Shown in pieces: positions 10,459 to 17,959 of a DNA stretch of 46,092 nt. Location: the NCBI GenBank assembly GCA_022508485.1, contig JAFLVD010000002.1:92501-138592 (forward strand), read 5' to 3'. The position numbers and the translations under genes are program-made. The DNA is from Clostridiales bacterium (GTDB taxonomy: Bacteria > Bacillota > Clostridia > Christensenellales > Pumilibacteraceae). Numbering within the stretch: position 1 is the first letter of the stretch; each line of letters starts with the position of its first letter. The notes below the pieces were generated by a model. That model was given only the letters and a program-made list of their open reading frames with translations. It did no database searches and was not told where the DNA came from.

Positions 10459-10487
10459 ATTATAATACTAAAATTTACACTTGTCAA
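10459..10487 (-). promoter_or_regulatory. Consensus sigma-A promoter of the RCC1/coiled-coil operon
   Basis: TTGACA (10482-10487), a 17-bp spacer and TATAAT (10459-10464) match the consensus in every position. The leader to the ATG at 10367 is about 85 nt. Confidence 0.88.
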
Positions 10488-10523
10488 TATTTACCGCTCA
10501 AAAAAACGGTTTAATTTTTAAAA

Positions 10524-10543
10524 TTATTCACAATTTATTCACA
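10524..10543. promoter_or_regulatory. Two DnaA-box-like nonamers upstream of the RCC1 promoter
   Basis: TTATTCACA occurs at 10524-10532 and again at 10535-10543, both fitting TTATNCACA and spaced 11 bp apart, about one helical turn. They lie about 40 bp upstream of the -35 box. No replication gene is nearby. AT-rich sequence could produce such a pair by chance. Confidence 0.35.
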
Positions 10544-10563
10544 TTTTTGACTGCCTTATTGAT

Positions 10564-10601
10564 AAAAAACGCCCATTTCCGCAAATTTTCGGAAATCGGC
10601 G
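10564..10601 (-). terminator. Intrinsic terminator of the membrane-protein pair
   Basis: On the minus strand a stem of CGCC and ATTTCCG pairs with CGGAAAT and GGCG, with one mismatch between the helices, and six T follow (10564-10569). The stretch 10371-10694 otherwise holds the promoter, hairpin and DnaA-like sites listed separately; I see no small gene in it. Confidence 0.75.
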
Positions 10602-10694
10602 CCTTTATCGTAACAAACGGCAATTTATACGTTTTTTCGCCCGAACCGAAAAAATTCGGGGTTTAGCCGGTCTGTCGGGCTTAGATCGCGAGCG

Positions 10695-11597
10695 TTACAG
10701 CACGTTTTCTATCGGCGGAGTGAAAACCGCGCCGTCTATATAGTAGCGTCTGCCCGTTTTGTTATAATAAACGGTAATATTGAGGTAGCTTACGTAACTC
10801 ACCGACATGGGAAGAGCTATAACAAGCCCCACGCCCAGCGTAAATACTGTAATAAACGCGCTGATAGCAAATATCAACAGCATCGACACAAGGAACGACG
10901 AAAAAATCGAACCGAAACGCTTAAAACAGATTCTTGCCGAGACGACAAAACCCTTTAATACGCCGCCGTCGTTAACGGCCGCCGGCGCCCAACACGCCAC
11001 AAGCGAAAATCTGAACGAAAGCAAAACGAACAGCACAAGCAAAATCGAAAAAATCTGAACTATCCCGAACGGAATCACACTTCGTATACCGTACAAAATC
11101 CAGAACACCGCCGCGTCGAACGCAATGGTAATCAACATCTTAAAGAACGAATACCTTACCGACATCATAAGCGTCGAAAAGAACTTGCCGGCAAAGCCGT
11201 ATCGGCTGTTGCACGACATCTGTCCGTCCAAAACGGTTGCGAGCGGAATTTCGTAAAGCCCGAGGAAGAAGCGGAAAACGAAAAGCATTATCGCCACAAA
11301 AAACCAGATAGACAGCGACATAATCGTTTTATTGTTTATTAACAGCTCTTCCACAAGGTTGTAGGCGTTTGTCAAGCCGTCGACCAGCGCTTGGAAATTA
11401 CCGTCGGTAAAAAAAATCTCGAACGCGTCCCCAACGCTCTTAAAAACGCCGGCGTCCGCAAGCGCGCGCCTTATAGGCAGTAAAAACGGCAGGCTGAGTC
11501 CCGTTATGACCGCAACGAACAAAAGTATAAACATGAGTAGCGACCACACGACGCCGAAGTGAGCGACAAGATTTTTAAGCGCATTCTTAAACGACAT
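10695..11597 (-). CDS. Uncharacterised polytopic membrane protein
   Basis: 300 aa with five to six hydrophobic segments, the first at residues about 17-40. It has no recognised catalytic motif and ends with a short hydrophilic tail. The ATG at 11597 has GGAGGG upstream, and the gene overlaps the 3' end of the preceding membrane-protein gene by 11 bp, so the two are translationally linked. The pair resemble each other in topology and in a Tyr-rich end to the last hydrophobic block, and may be distant paralogues forming one complex. An intrinsic terminator follows about 95 bp downstream. I do not recognise the family. Confidence 0.85.
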   Translation of the reverse strand: MSFKNALKNLVAHFGVVWSLLMFILLFVAVITGLSLPFLLPIRRALADAGVFKSVGDAFEIFFTDGNFQALVDGLTNAYNLVEELLINNKTIMSLSIWFFVAIMLFVFRFFLGLYEIPLATVLDGQMSCNSRYGFAGKFFSTLMMSVRYSFFKMLITIAFDAAVFWILYGIRSVIPFGIVQIFSILLVLFVLLSFRFSLVACWAPAAVNDGGVLKGFVVSARICFKRFGSIFSSFLVSMLLIFAISAFITVFTLGVGLVIALPMSVSYVSYLNITVYYNKTGRRYYIDGAVFTPPIENVL

Positions 11598-12741
11598 CTC
11601 CGCCCTCCTTTACTTCGGCATTGGCGTCCGCTTTCGGCTTTTTGCCGCCGGAAGACTTGGCCTTGCCGCCGCTTTTATTGTTTTCGGTTTTACTCTTGCC
11701 CGTTTTGGGTTTTTCCGCCGACTTTTTCGCACCGCTCTTTTTTGTTTCGGGCGGACTGTTTTTCTTATTTTGCGGCTTGGATTTTTTGCTCTTCCCCTCG
11801 CCCTTTTCGTCGGGCTTAGGGTCGGATGCGCCGCCATCTTCCGAGATCTCGTCATTAACGCCGGTTTCCTTAGGCTTGTCCGCCGGTTTAACAGGCTCGG
11901 TAACTATGGGCATATAGACAACGACGTCTCTTCTGTCAAGCTCGCTGAAATGATAGAACGATACGATGACGTACACCGTAACGTACATATTGGTAAATAG
12001 GTATATAAAAAAGCCGATAAGCTTACACACCGCTTCGGGCGTATCAAGGTAGCCCACAAGCAGCTGAACGGCGGCGCAAATAAGCAGCGGAAGCAAAATT
12101 CCGCGCCCTACCTTTTTTCCGCCTATCATTTTAAACGAATATGCGGCGGCGTCGCGCAGACCGTAGCCGTATACAAACATCATCGGCGCCCAGTATAGCA
12201 TAGGCACAATGGTCAGAATGTGCAAAACGAACAATCCGACCGCGATTACCGCCACTATAATTTGGGGCGCAACGGGCGCAAAACTCGCCGCGTCAGAAAT
12301 CCACTGAACAAGCGTAACAAGTCCGTACAGCACAAACCTGAAAACAACGCTCACCGCCGACATAATGAGAACGCCGAACAGAACGGGAACGATCGATATG
12401 TTCATAAGCTTAAACGGCGAACGGAGAGACATTTTTGCGGTGCGGAAATGGCGGTCTATCGCCGACATTATAAGCGACGACGCCGCGATTTGAAGCGCGC
12501 TCGTAAACACCACCGGCCAAACGTATTTCCAGTAGTCGTCGAAAACGGTACTCATTATTTCGCCGAACGGCAAAGTATGCTCGTATTGGTACGCGGCAGC
12601 AAACGAAACTTCCCAGTACGGTGTAGACAAAAGGCAAGCCGCCACCGACGGTATTATCATAACAAGAAAAATCGGAAAGAAATTCTTCTTTATATATGAA
12701 AATGTTTGGGAAAAATATTTCACGCGTTTATTATAGCGCAT
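11587..12741 (-). CDS. Uncharacterised polytopic membrane protein with long charged C-terminal tail
   Basis: 384 aa from ATG 12741. About six membrane segments span residues about 18-275. The last 100 residues are hydrophilic and dominated by Lys, Ser, Pro and Glu (runs such as KKSGAKKSAEKPK), a disordered cytoplasmic tail. The start is uncertain. ATG 12741 has no good ribosome site and overlaps a strong promoter whose -10 box lies in codons 3-4. GTG at 12723, 6 nt after that -10 box, would give a leaderless mRNA and a protein starting MKYFSQTF. It lies after ftsW but has its own promoter, so it need not belong to the wall cluster. Function unknown. Confidence 0.83.
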   Translation of the reverse strand: MRYNKRVKYFSQTFSYIKKNFFPIFLVMIIPSVAACLLSTPYWEVSFAAAYQYEHTLPFGEIMSTVFDDYWKYVWPVVFTSALQIAASSLIMSAIDRHFRTAKMSLRSPFKLMNISIVPVLFGVLIMSAVSVVFRFVLYGLVTLVQWISDAASFAPVAPQIIVAVIAVGLFVLHILTIVPMLYWAPMMFVYGYGLRDAAAYSFKMIGGKKVGRGILLPLLICAAVQLLVGYLDTPEAVCKLIGFFIYLFTNMYVTVYVIVSFYHFSELDRRDVVVYMPIVTEPVKPADKPKETGVNDEISEDGGASDPKPDEKGEGKSKKSKPQNKKNSPPETKKSGAKKSAEKPKTGKSKTENNKSGGKAKSSGGKKPKADANAEVKEGGDVV

Positions 12742-12758
12742 TTTACATTCTTTTGCAA
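12730..12758 (-). promoter_or_regulatory. Sigma-A promoter predicting a leaderless mRNA for the membrane-protein pair
   Basis: TTGCAA (12753-12758), a 17-bp spacer and TATAAT (12730-12735). Six nucleotides separate the -10 box from GTG at 12723-12721, so transcription would start at or next to that GTG. Confidence 0.65.
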
Positions 12759-12815
12759 CCCGTTTTAAAGACTTCGTCGTTTATACTTACCGTGAATTTT
12801 CGGTTAGCGAGGGAT

Positions 12816-14057
12816 TTAACCGTTAACGCCGGCGCGGCTTTCCGCTCTACCGCGAGCTTTTTTTGAGTTTCGCGCTTTTTCGGGTTTTATCTTTGGCTTT
12901 TTTATTCGCACTCTTCGGGAAAACATCAGTTCGGCGCTTTCCTTAGACCTGCGCTTTACGCTGTTTACTATACCTATACCGCTCATAAAAACTATTATTC
13001 CCGAGCTGCCGCTCGAAATAAGCGGCAGAGGAAGCCCCGTCGGCGGAATACTTCCTGTTACGACCGCTATATTTACAAGCACTTGTATCGCGATAATCGC
13101 GGCGACGCCCGAGCACAAAAGTGAGCCGAATCTGTCGGGCGCGGTAAGCGCCGCTTTAAGCGCGCGGCGGATAAGAAAGATATACGCCGCAATCACGACA
13201 AGACAGCCTAATAGTCCCAATTCTTCCCCTATCACGCTGAATATAAAATCGCTTTCGGCAAACGGCAGGAACGAGTATTTTTGCCGCGAGTTAAATAGCC
13301 CCACGCCGAAAAATCCGCCTGCGCCCAAACCGTAATACGACTGAATAAGCTGGTACCCTTCCTCGAGCGGACTTTCCCACGGATCGATAAACGCCATAAG
13401 CCGCGCAAATCTGTACGGCTCGATTATTATAAGCACGACCGCCGCCGCAATAAGCGGCAAGATTATCAATAAAAGATGCTTTATTTTCGCGCCGCCGAGA
13501 AAAAGCATAACTATCATTAAAAGCGCCATGCAAATGGTTACAGACATGTTGGGCTCGAGGATTATCAGCGCGCAAATGGCGCCGCCTACTCCCACCACCG
13601 GCAGAATGCCTTTAAACGTGGTTATTTTGTCCTCGCGCGCGCCGATATACGCCGCGGCGAAAATAATAAACCCGAATTTACTTACCTCGCTCGCCTGAAT
13701 GGTAAAGAACGGCGTGTTTATCCACCGCCTCGCGCCGTAATTGGTTATTCCCACGCCCGGAATAAACACTATCGCAAGAAGAACTATCGACAAGCCGAGT
13801 ATAACGTATCTCAGCTTGTGGAGAATATGGTAGTCGAGCCGCGACATTAAAAACAGCGCCACCGCGCCGAGCGCAATACCGACAAGCTGTTTGTACACAA
13901 AATGAAACTCCGATCCGTAAAGCCGTTTTGCCGTGTACGAGCTTGCGGAGTACACCATAAGCACGCCGAACGCCACGATAAGCCCCGTAACTGCGATAAG
14001 CGGAATGTCGCTCTTGCCGCAGCCGGTTTTCTTTTTTTCAACCGCGCGCCTTTTCAT
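12816..14057 (-). CDS. ftsW: FtsW-type SEDS peptidoglycan glycosyltransferase (lipid II polymerase)
   Basis: 413 aa, normal for the FtsW/RodA/SpoVE family, with about ten membrane segments. Family signatures visible are the early VYSASS, GARRWI with a conserved SEVSK about ten residues later, and PPTGLPLPLISSG near the C-terminus. The product polymerises lipid II at the septum with its partner class B PBP, whose gene lies upstream in this cluster. The ATG at 14057 has AGAGG 7 nt upstream and overlaps murD by 20 bp. The Lys/Arg-rich tail after the last helix is cytoplasmic. By context it is FtsW rather than RodA; SpoVE cannot be excluded. Confidence 0.93.
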   Translation of the reverse strand: MKRRAVEKKKTGCGKSDIPLIAVTGLIVAFGVLMVYSASSYTAKRLYGSEFHFVYKQLVGIALGAVALFLMSRLDYHILHKLRYVILGLSIVLLAIVFIPGVGITNYGARRWINTPFFTIQASEVSKFGFIIFAAAYIGAREDKITTFKGILPVVGVGGAICALIILEPNMSVTICMALLMIVMLFLGGAKIKHLLLIILPLIAAAVVLIIIEPYRFARLMAFIDPWESPLEEGYQLIQSYYGLGAGGFFGVGLFNSRQKYSFLPFAESDFIFSVIGEELGLLGCLVVIAAYIFLIRRALKAALTAPDRFGSLLCSGVAAIIAIQVLVNIAVVTGSIPPTGLPLPLISSGSSGIIVFMSGIGIVNSVKRRSKESAELMFSRRVRIKKPKIKPEKARNSKKARGRAESRAGVNG

Positions 14058-15321
14058 TTTTTGCCTCTACATCCGCACGGAACGCCTCGCCGCGCTTTTC
14101 GTAGCCGTTAAACTCGTCGAACGACGCGCACGCCGGCGACAACAGCACCGTGTCGGCGCGAGAAAGCGCCGCAACGTCCACCGCGTCGGACAGTTTACCG
14201 ACCGCAACAACGTCCATACCGAATTTTTTACCGCTCGCCTTTAATTCGCCGGCGCTCTCGCCCATCGAAATCACGCATTCTATTTTCTCGCGCAGCCTGC
14301 CCTTTGCGAGCGCCGAAAACAGCTCGTCGAAGTCGAGTCCTTTATTGCGTCCGCCGACAATAAGACATATCGGACCCGACATACATTCGACCGCCGCTAC
14401 CGTCGAACCGATATTGGTGCTTTTGCTGTCGTCTATCCATCTTTTGCCGCATGCTGTTCCGACAAATTCTATTCGGTGCGGCTCGGCGTTCACGCCCGAA
14501 AGCGCGAGCGCAATATCTCGGTTGTCCGCGTTCATGAGCTTTGCGGCGGCAATAGCGCACAGCGCGTTTTTAACATTGTGCTTGCCCGTAAGCCTTAAAT
14601 AATCGAGCGAACAAATTCTCTCGCCCATAAACCAAAAGTTGTCGCGGTAAACGTACGATCCGTCAACCACCTTGTCCGCAGAACACCTTATAAGCTTCGC
14701 CTTAGTATTAAGAGAGCTTAGCGCGCCTACGGTAACGTCGTCGCCGATAACAAGATAATCGTTTTCGCTCATGCCTGCCGCGACGTTTGTCTTGGCGCGG
14801 CAATATGCCTCGAACGAGCCGTGATAGTCGATATGGTCGGGCGCCACGTTCGTTATAACCGCAACGTGCGGAATTATCCTCGTCGCGCCTTCGAGCTGAA
14901 AGCTGCTAAGCTCGCAGCACAGCGCCTTATCTTTTCCGTCAATTGCCAAACAGAGCGGATAACCTATGTTTCCGCACGGCGTGCAATTAAGCATTCTCGA
15001 AACGAGGCGCGTTACGGTGGTTTTCCCGTTCGTGCCGGTAACGCCCACGATAGGCTTATCGGTAAGCGTAAAGCCGAACTCCGCTTCCCCCATCGCGTCG
15101 ATATTACGCGCCGCGCAATACCTATAAACGGGGTGAGTCTTTTTTATGCCCGGACTTATAATCGCGGCGTAGTAATCGCGCTCGGGCGGCTTCGTGAACT
15201 CGCCGCCTTTATCGCTGTACACGCTTACCGCGCCGCCGCGCTTTTTTATGGCGCGCTTCGCCGCTTTCCCCGATAACCCGTTGCCGTACACAAAAAATCT
15301 TTTTCCGCTGAAAATACCCAT
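14038..15321 (-). CDS. murD: UDP-N-acetylmuramoyl-L-alanine--D-glutamate ligase
   Basis: 427 aa. It adds D-Glu to UDP-MurNAc-L-Ala in the cytoplasm. The N-terminal nucleotide-sugar fold carries GNGLSGKA (residues 13-20). The ATP loop GTNGKTT lies at 96-102, followed by CELSSFQLEG and APDHIDYHGSF, and WIDDSKSTN marks the C-terminal half. It lies 74 nt after mraY and overlaps ftsW. The start is unusual: no Shine-Dalgarno sequence lies within 20 nt of the ATG, which sits inside a perfect hairpin. A start slightly upstream at a non-ATG codon is possible but would add only a few residues. Confidence 0.94.
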   Translation of the reverse strand: MGIFSGKRFFVYGNGLSGKAAKRAIKKRGGAVSVYSDKGGEFTKPPERDYYAAIISPGIKKTHPVYRYCAARNIDAMGEAEFGFTLTDKPIVGVTGTNGKTTVTRLVSRMLNCTPCGNIGYPLCLAIDGKDKALCCELSSFQLEGATRIIPHVAVITNVAPDHIDYHGSFEAYCRAKTNVAAGMSENDYLVIGDDVTVGALSSLNTKAKLIRCSADKVVDGSYVYRDNFWFMGERICSLDYLRLTGKHNVKNALCAIAAAKLMNADNRDIALALSGVNAEPHRIEFVGTACGKRWIDDSKSTNIGSTVAAVECMSGPICLIVGGRNKGLDFDELFSALAKGRLREKIECVISMGESAGELKASGKKFGMDVVAVGKLSDAVDVAALSRADTVLLSPACASFDEFNGYEKRGEAFRADVEAKNEKARG

Positions 15322-15336
15322 ACACAGTAGTGTATG
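15319..15336 (-). promoter_or_regulatory. Hairpin containing the murD start codon
   Basis: CATACAC and GTGTATG form a perfect 7-bp stem around TACT in the mRNA, and the final ATG of the 3' arm is the murD start codon. It could limit murD translation or couple it to mraY translation. The structure is seen; the role is inferred. Confidence 0.5.
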
Positions 15337-15395
15337 AGCAATTTTTTCCGTTTAGAATTTTATGCGAAAGCTATTGCGGTAAAAACCCGTTTATT

Positions 15396-16382
15396 TTAGT
15401 AAAGCGCAAGCATAAGCACTGCGGTTACGATACCGCAGACGAAAGTAACAATCGTATACACGACCGCTATTTTTCCCTCGAACACCCCTTTCCGCTCGAA
15501 ATGGTGGTGAATAGGCGCCATAAGGAACACACGTTTTTTCCGAAGCTTAAACGATACGACCTGTATTATTACGGACAAGCTCGTTATAATATACATCACG
15601 CCTATAAGCAGCATGGAAAGCGACATTCTGCCGAGCACCGCCACGCACGCCAAAAATCCGCCGAGCGCGAGCGAACCGGTATCGCCCATAAATATTTTTG
15701 CTGGGTGCGTGTTGTGCGTAAGAAAGGCGCAGCAGCTTCCGCATAGCGCCGCGCACATTATTATTATGTCAACCGCGCCGTCGCCGGTTAGCTTATCCGC
15801 CGCCGCGGCTATACCCACAATTACGCAGCAAAAAAGCGAAACCGTGGCGGTAACCGAGGACGCAAGCCCGTCCAGCCCGTCGGTAAGGTTAACGGAATTG
15901 GTAAAAGCGAGGAAGATAAAAATAAAGTACACCGGCGCAAACGCGCCAAGCTCGATTGCAACGGGCGCAAACGGCGCGTATATGGAAGATCCTACCGTCG
16001 GCTCGTAGTACGCATACACCGAAACGACCACGGCAAGCAAAACCTGGAATATAATTTTTTGCGCCGCCGACAGTCCTTTGTTATTTTTGTATTTTACCTT
16101 TATAAAATCGTCGATAAAGCCGATTAGAGCGTACCCCACCGTTACGATTGCGGTAATATACGCAATCTTATCCCCCCTTCGCGTAAAAAAGAGCGACGCG
16201 ACGAGGCCGAGCACAATGGACACGCCGCCCATTGTGGGGGTGCCGGCTTTAGCCTTGTGATTATCGACGTACGAAAGTATCGGCTGTCCGGCTTTAAGCT
16301 TTTTTACGAGCTTGATATTAAGCGGAAGCGCAAGCATACAAATAGCGAACGCCGCCAAAAATGCACACAGTACGGAAATCAA
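15396..16382 (-). CDS. mraY: Phospho-N-acetylmuramoyl-pentapeptide transferase
   Basis: 328 aa, ten predicted membrane segments, usual family length. It transfers phospho-MurNAc-pentapeptide to undecaprenyl phosphate, making lipid I. Motifs present are KAGTPTMGG, LTDGLDGLA with the catalytic aspartates, MGDTGSLALGG and the histidine motif MAPIHHHFE. The start is TTG at 16382, which overlaps the murE stop (TTGA); GGAGAG lies 8 nt upstream and no better ATG exists. The tight overlap leaves no room for murF, which often sits between murE and mraY. Confidence 0.95.
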   Translation of the reverse strand: MISVLCAFLAAFAICMLALPLNIKLVKKLKAGQPILSYVDNHKAKAGTPTMGGVSIVLGLVASLFFTRRGDKIAYITAIVTVGYALIGFIDDFIKVKYKNNKGLSAAQKIIFQVLLAVVVSVYAYYEPTVGSSIYAPFAPVAIELGAFAPVYFIFIFLAFTNSVNLTDGLDGLASSVTATVSLFCCVIVGIAAAADKLTGDGAVDIIIMCAALCGSCCAFLTHNTHPAKIFMGDTGSLALGGFLACVAVLGRMSLSMLLIGVMYIITSLSVIIQVVSFKLRKKRVFLMAPIHHHFERKGVFEGKIAVVYTIVTFVCGIVTAVLMLALY

Positions 16383-17809
16383 AATCCGTTCTCTCCTGCA
16401 AGCTCTAAGACGTACTGCTCGTCGTTATACGGCTGTTTTCTGCCCATAACGTCGTTGTACTTTTCGGCGCCCTTTCCTGCGATTAGGACGATATCGTCCG
16501 GGTTTGCCATATCGAGCGCGGCGCGTATAGCTTCCTTTCTGTCCACAATCGGCTTGTAATTGGTCATGCCTATACTGTCGATCCCTTCGGTTATCTGCTT
16601 TATTATATCGACGGGCGGCTCGAAGCGCGGATTGTCGCTCGTAACGAAGCAAAAATCGCTCATGGTAGCGACGATTTTACCCATGACCGCGCGCTTGGAC
16701 TTATCGCGGTTTCCGCCGCAGCCGAACACCGTAATAATGCGCGCAGGCGCAAACTCGCGGATTGCGCGCAATATATTGGCTATTCCGTCGTCCGTGTGCG
16801 CAAAGTCGATAATAACGCTGCATTTCGTCGTGTTTATAATATTAAATCTTCCGTCCACCTTTTTTACGTTGCGAATACCGGCGATAACCGCGGAAAACGG
16901 CAGATCGAGCGCCTCCGCTATCGCCGCGGCGCAAAGAGTGTTGTACATATTGAATCTTCCGGTCAGATTAAACTTAACGGTATCCACCCTATCGTTCATG
17001 TTTATAACGTAGCTGAGTCCGTACGCCGACATCTTTAAGTCTATACCGAAAACGTCGGCAGGCGCTTCTATGCCGTACGAAACAACGGGTATGCTTACGC
17101 CGTGTAATAATTCCGCGCCGAGCAAGTCGTCGGCGTTAATTACCGCGCGGCGCGCATGTTCGGACGTAAAAAAGCTCTTTTTTGCCGCGGCATAGGAAGC
17201 CATATCACCGAAAAAGTCGAGGTGGTCGCGAGAAAAGTTGGTAAATGCGGCTACGTCGAAAACCATTCCCTCTATTTTGGAAAGCGCAAGCGCGTGCGCC
17301 GATACTTCCATAACAACGTACTCGGCGCCCGACGCGGCCATATCCGCGAGCGTTTTTTGCAGCTCTATCGGGTCGGGCGTGGTAAGCGTGGCGTCATGCT
17401 TGTCCGCGCCGAATTCTATCGCATTGGTGCCTATAAGCCCACAGGTATGCCCTGCCGCCTCGACGATACTCTTTACTATATACGTCGTAGTCGTTTTGCC
17501 GTTGGTGCCAGTTATTCCTATCAATTTAAGCCGCCTGGACGGATTGCCGTAAAACGCCGCCGCGGCGACAGACAGCGCCTTTCGCGTATCGTCAACCTCT
17601 ATCTGAACGCAGTCTATCGCAAGACGGCGCTCGACAACAAGCGCGACCGCGCCGCGCGACACGGCGTCCGCCGCAAACGTATGCCCATCGTTTTCAAGCC
17701 CGACAAGGCAGAAAAACATAAATCCTTCTTCCACCTTCGAGCTGTCGCAAGCAAGTCCTTTTATATCTATATCGCTGTCGTCGTCAAACCCGAGTTCGTA
17801 GGGCCGCAT
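16379..17809 (-). CDS. murE: UDP-N-acetylmuramoyl-tripeptide synthetase, meso-diaminopimelate type
   Basis: 476 aa from ATG 17809, 5 nt after GGAGG; a GTG two codons earlier overlaps the ribosome site and is unlikely. Visible motifs are CDSSKVEEGF, the ATP loop GITGTNGKTTTTY (98-110), NFSRDHLDFFG (191-201) and DNPR at 392-395. DNPR is the known signature of MurE enzymes that add meso-DAP instead of L-lysine, so this cell probably has DAP-type peptidoglycan. The enzyme acts in the cytoplasm between MurD and MurF. It follows pbp after a 150-nt gap. That gap contains an isolated TATAAT but no convincing -35 box, and no clear terminator. Confidence 0.95.
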   Translation of the reverse strand: MRPYELGFDDDSDIDIKGLACDSSKVEEGFMFFCLVGLENDGHTFAADAVSRGAVALVVERRLAIDCVQIEVDDTRKALSVAAAAFYGNPSRRLKLIGITGTNGKTTTTYIVKSIVEAAGHTCGLIGTNAIEFGADKHDATLTTPDPIELQKTLADMAASGAEYVVMEVSAHALALSKIEGMVFDVAAFTNFSRDHLDFFGDMASYAAAKKSFFTSEHARRAVINADDLLGAELLHGVSIPVVSYGIEAPADVFGIDLKMSAYGLSYVINMNDRVDTVKFNLTGRFNMYNTLCAAAIAEALDLPFSAVIAGIRNVKKVDGRFNIINTTKCSVIIDFAHTDDGIANILRAIREFAPARIITVFGCGGNRDKSKRAVMGKIVATMSDFCFVTSDNPRFEPPVDIIKQITEGIDSIGMTNYKPIVDRKEAIRAALDMANPDDIVLIAGKGAEKYNDVMGRKQPYNDEQYVLELAGENGF

Positions 17810-17959
17810 ATTCACCTCCGCGCCGCTTTTATTATATGTCTATTGTAGACCCTAAATAGCCGCGATTGACCTAATTTGCAAACAAACACATAATTCGACG
17901 CCAAATAATACGCACGGATATTTTTCGCGCCTACGTACGCGGTATAACGGTATGCTTTT

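Noticed and set aside
10488-10563. Replication origin
   Set aside because: Two DnaA-like sites alone are too few, and dnaA, dnaN or other replication genes are absent.
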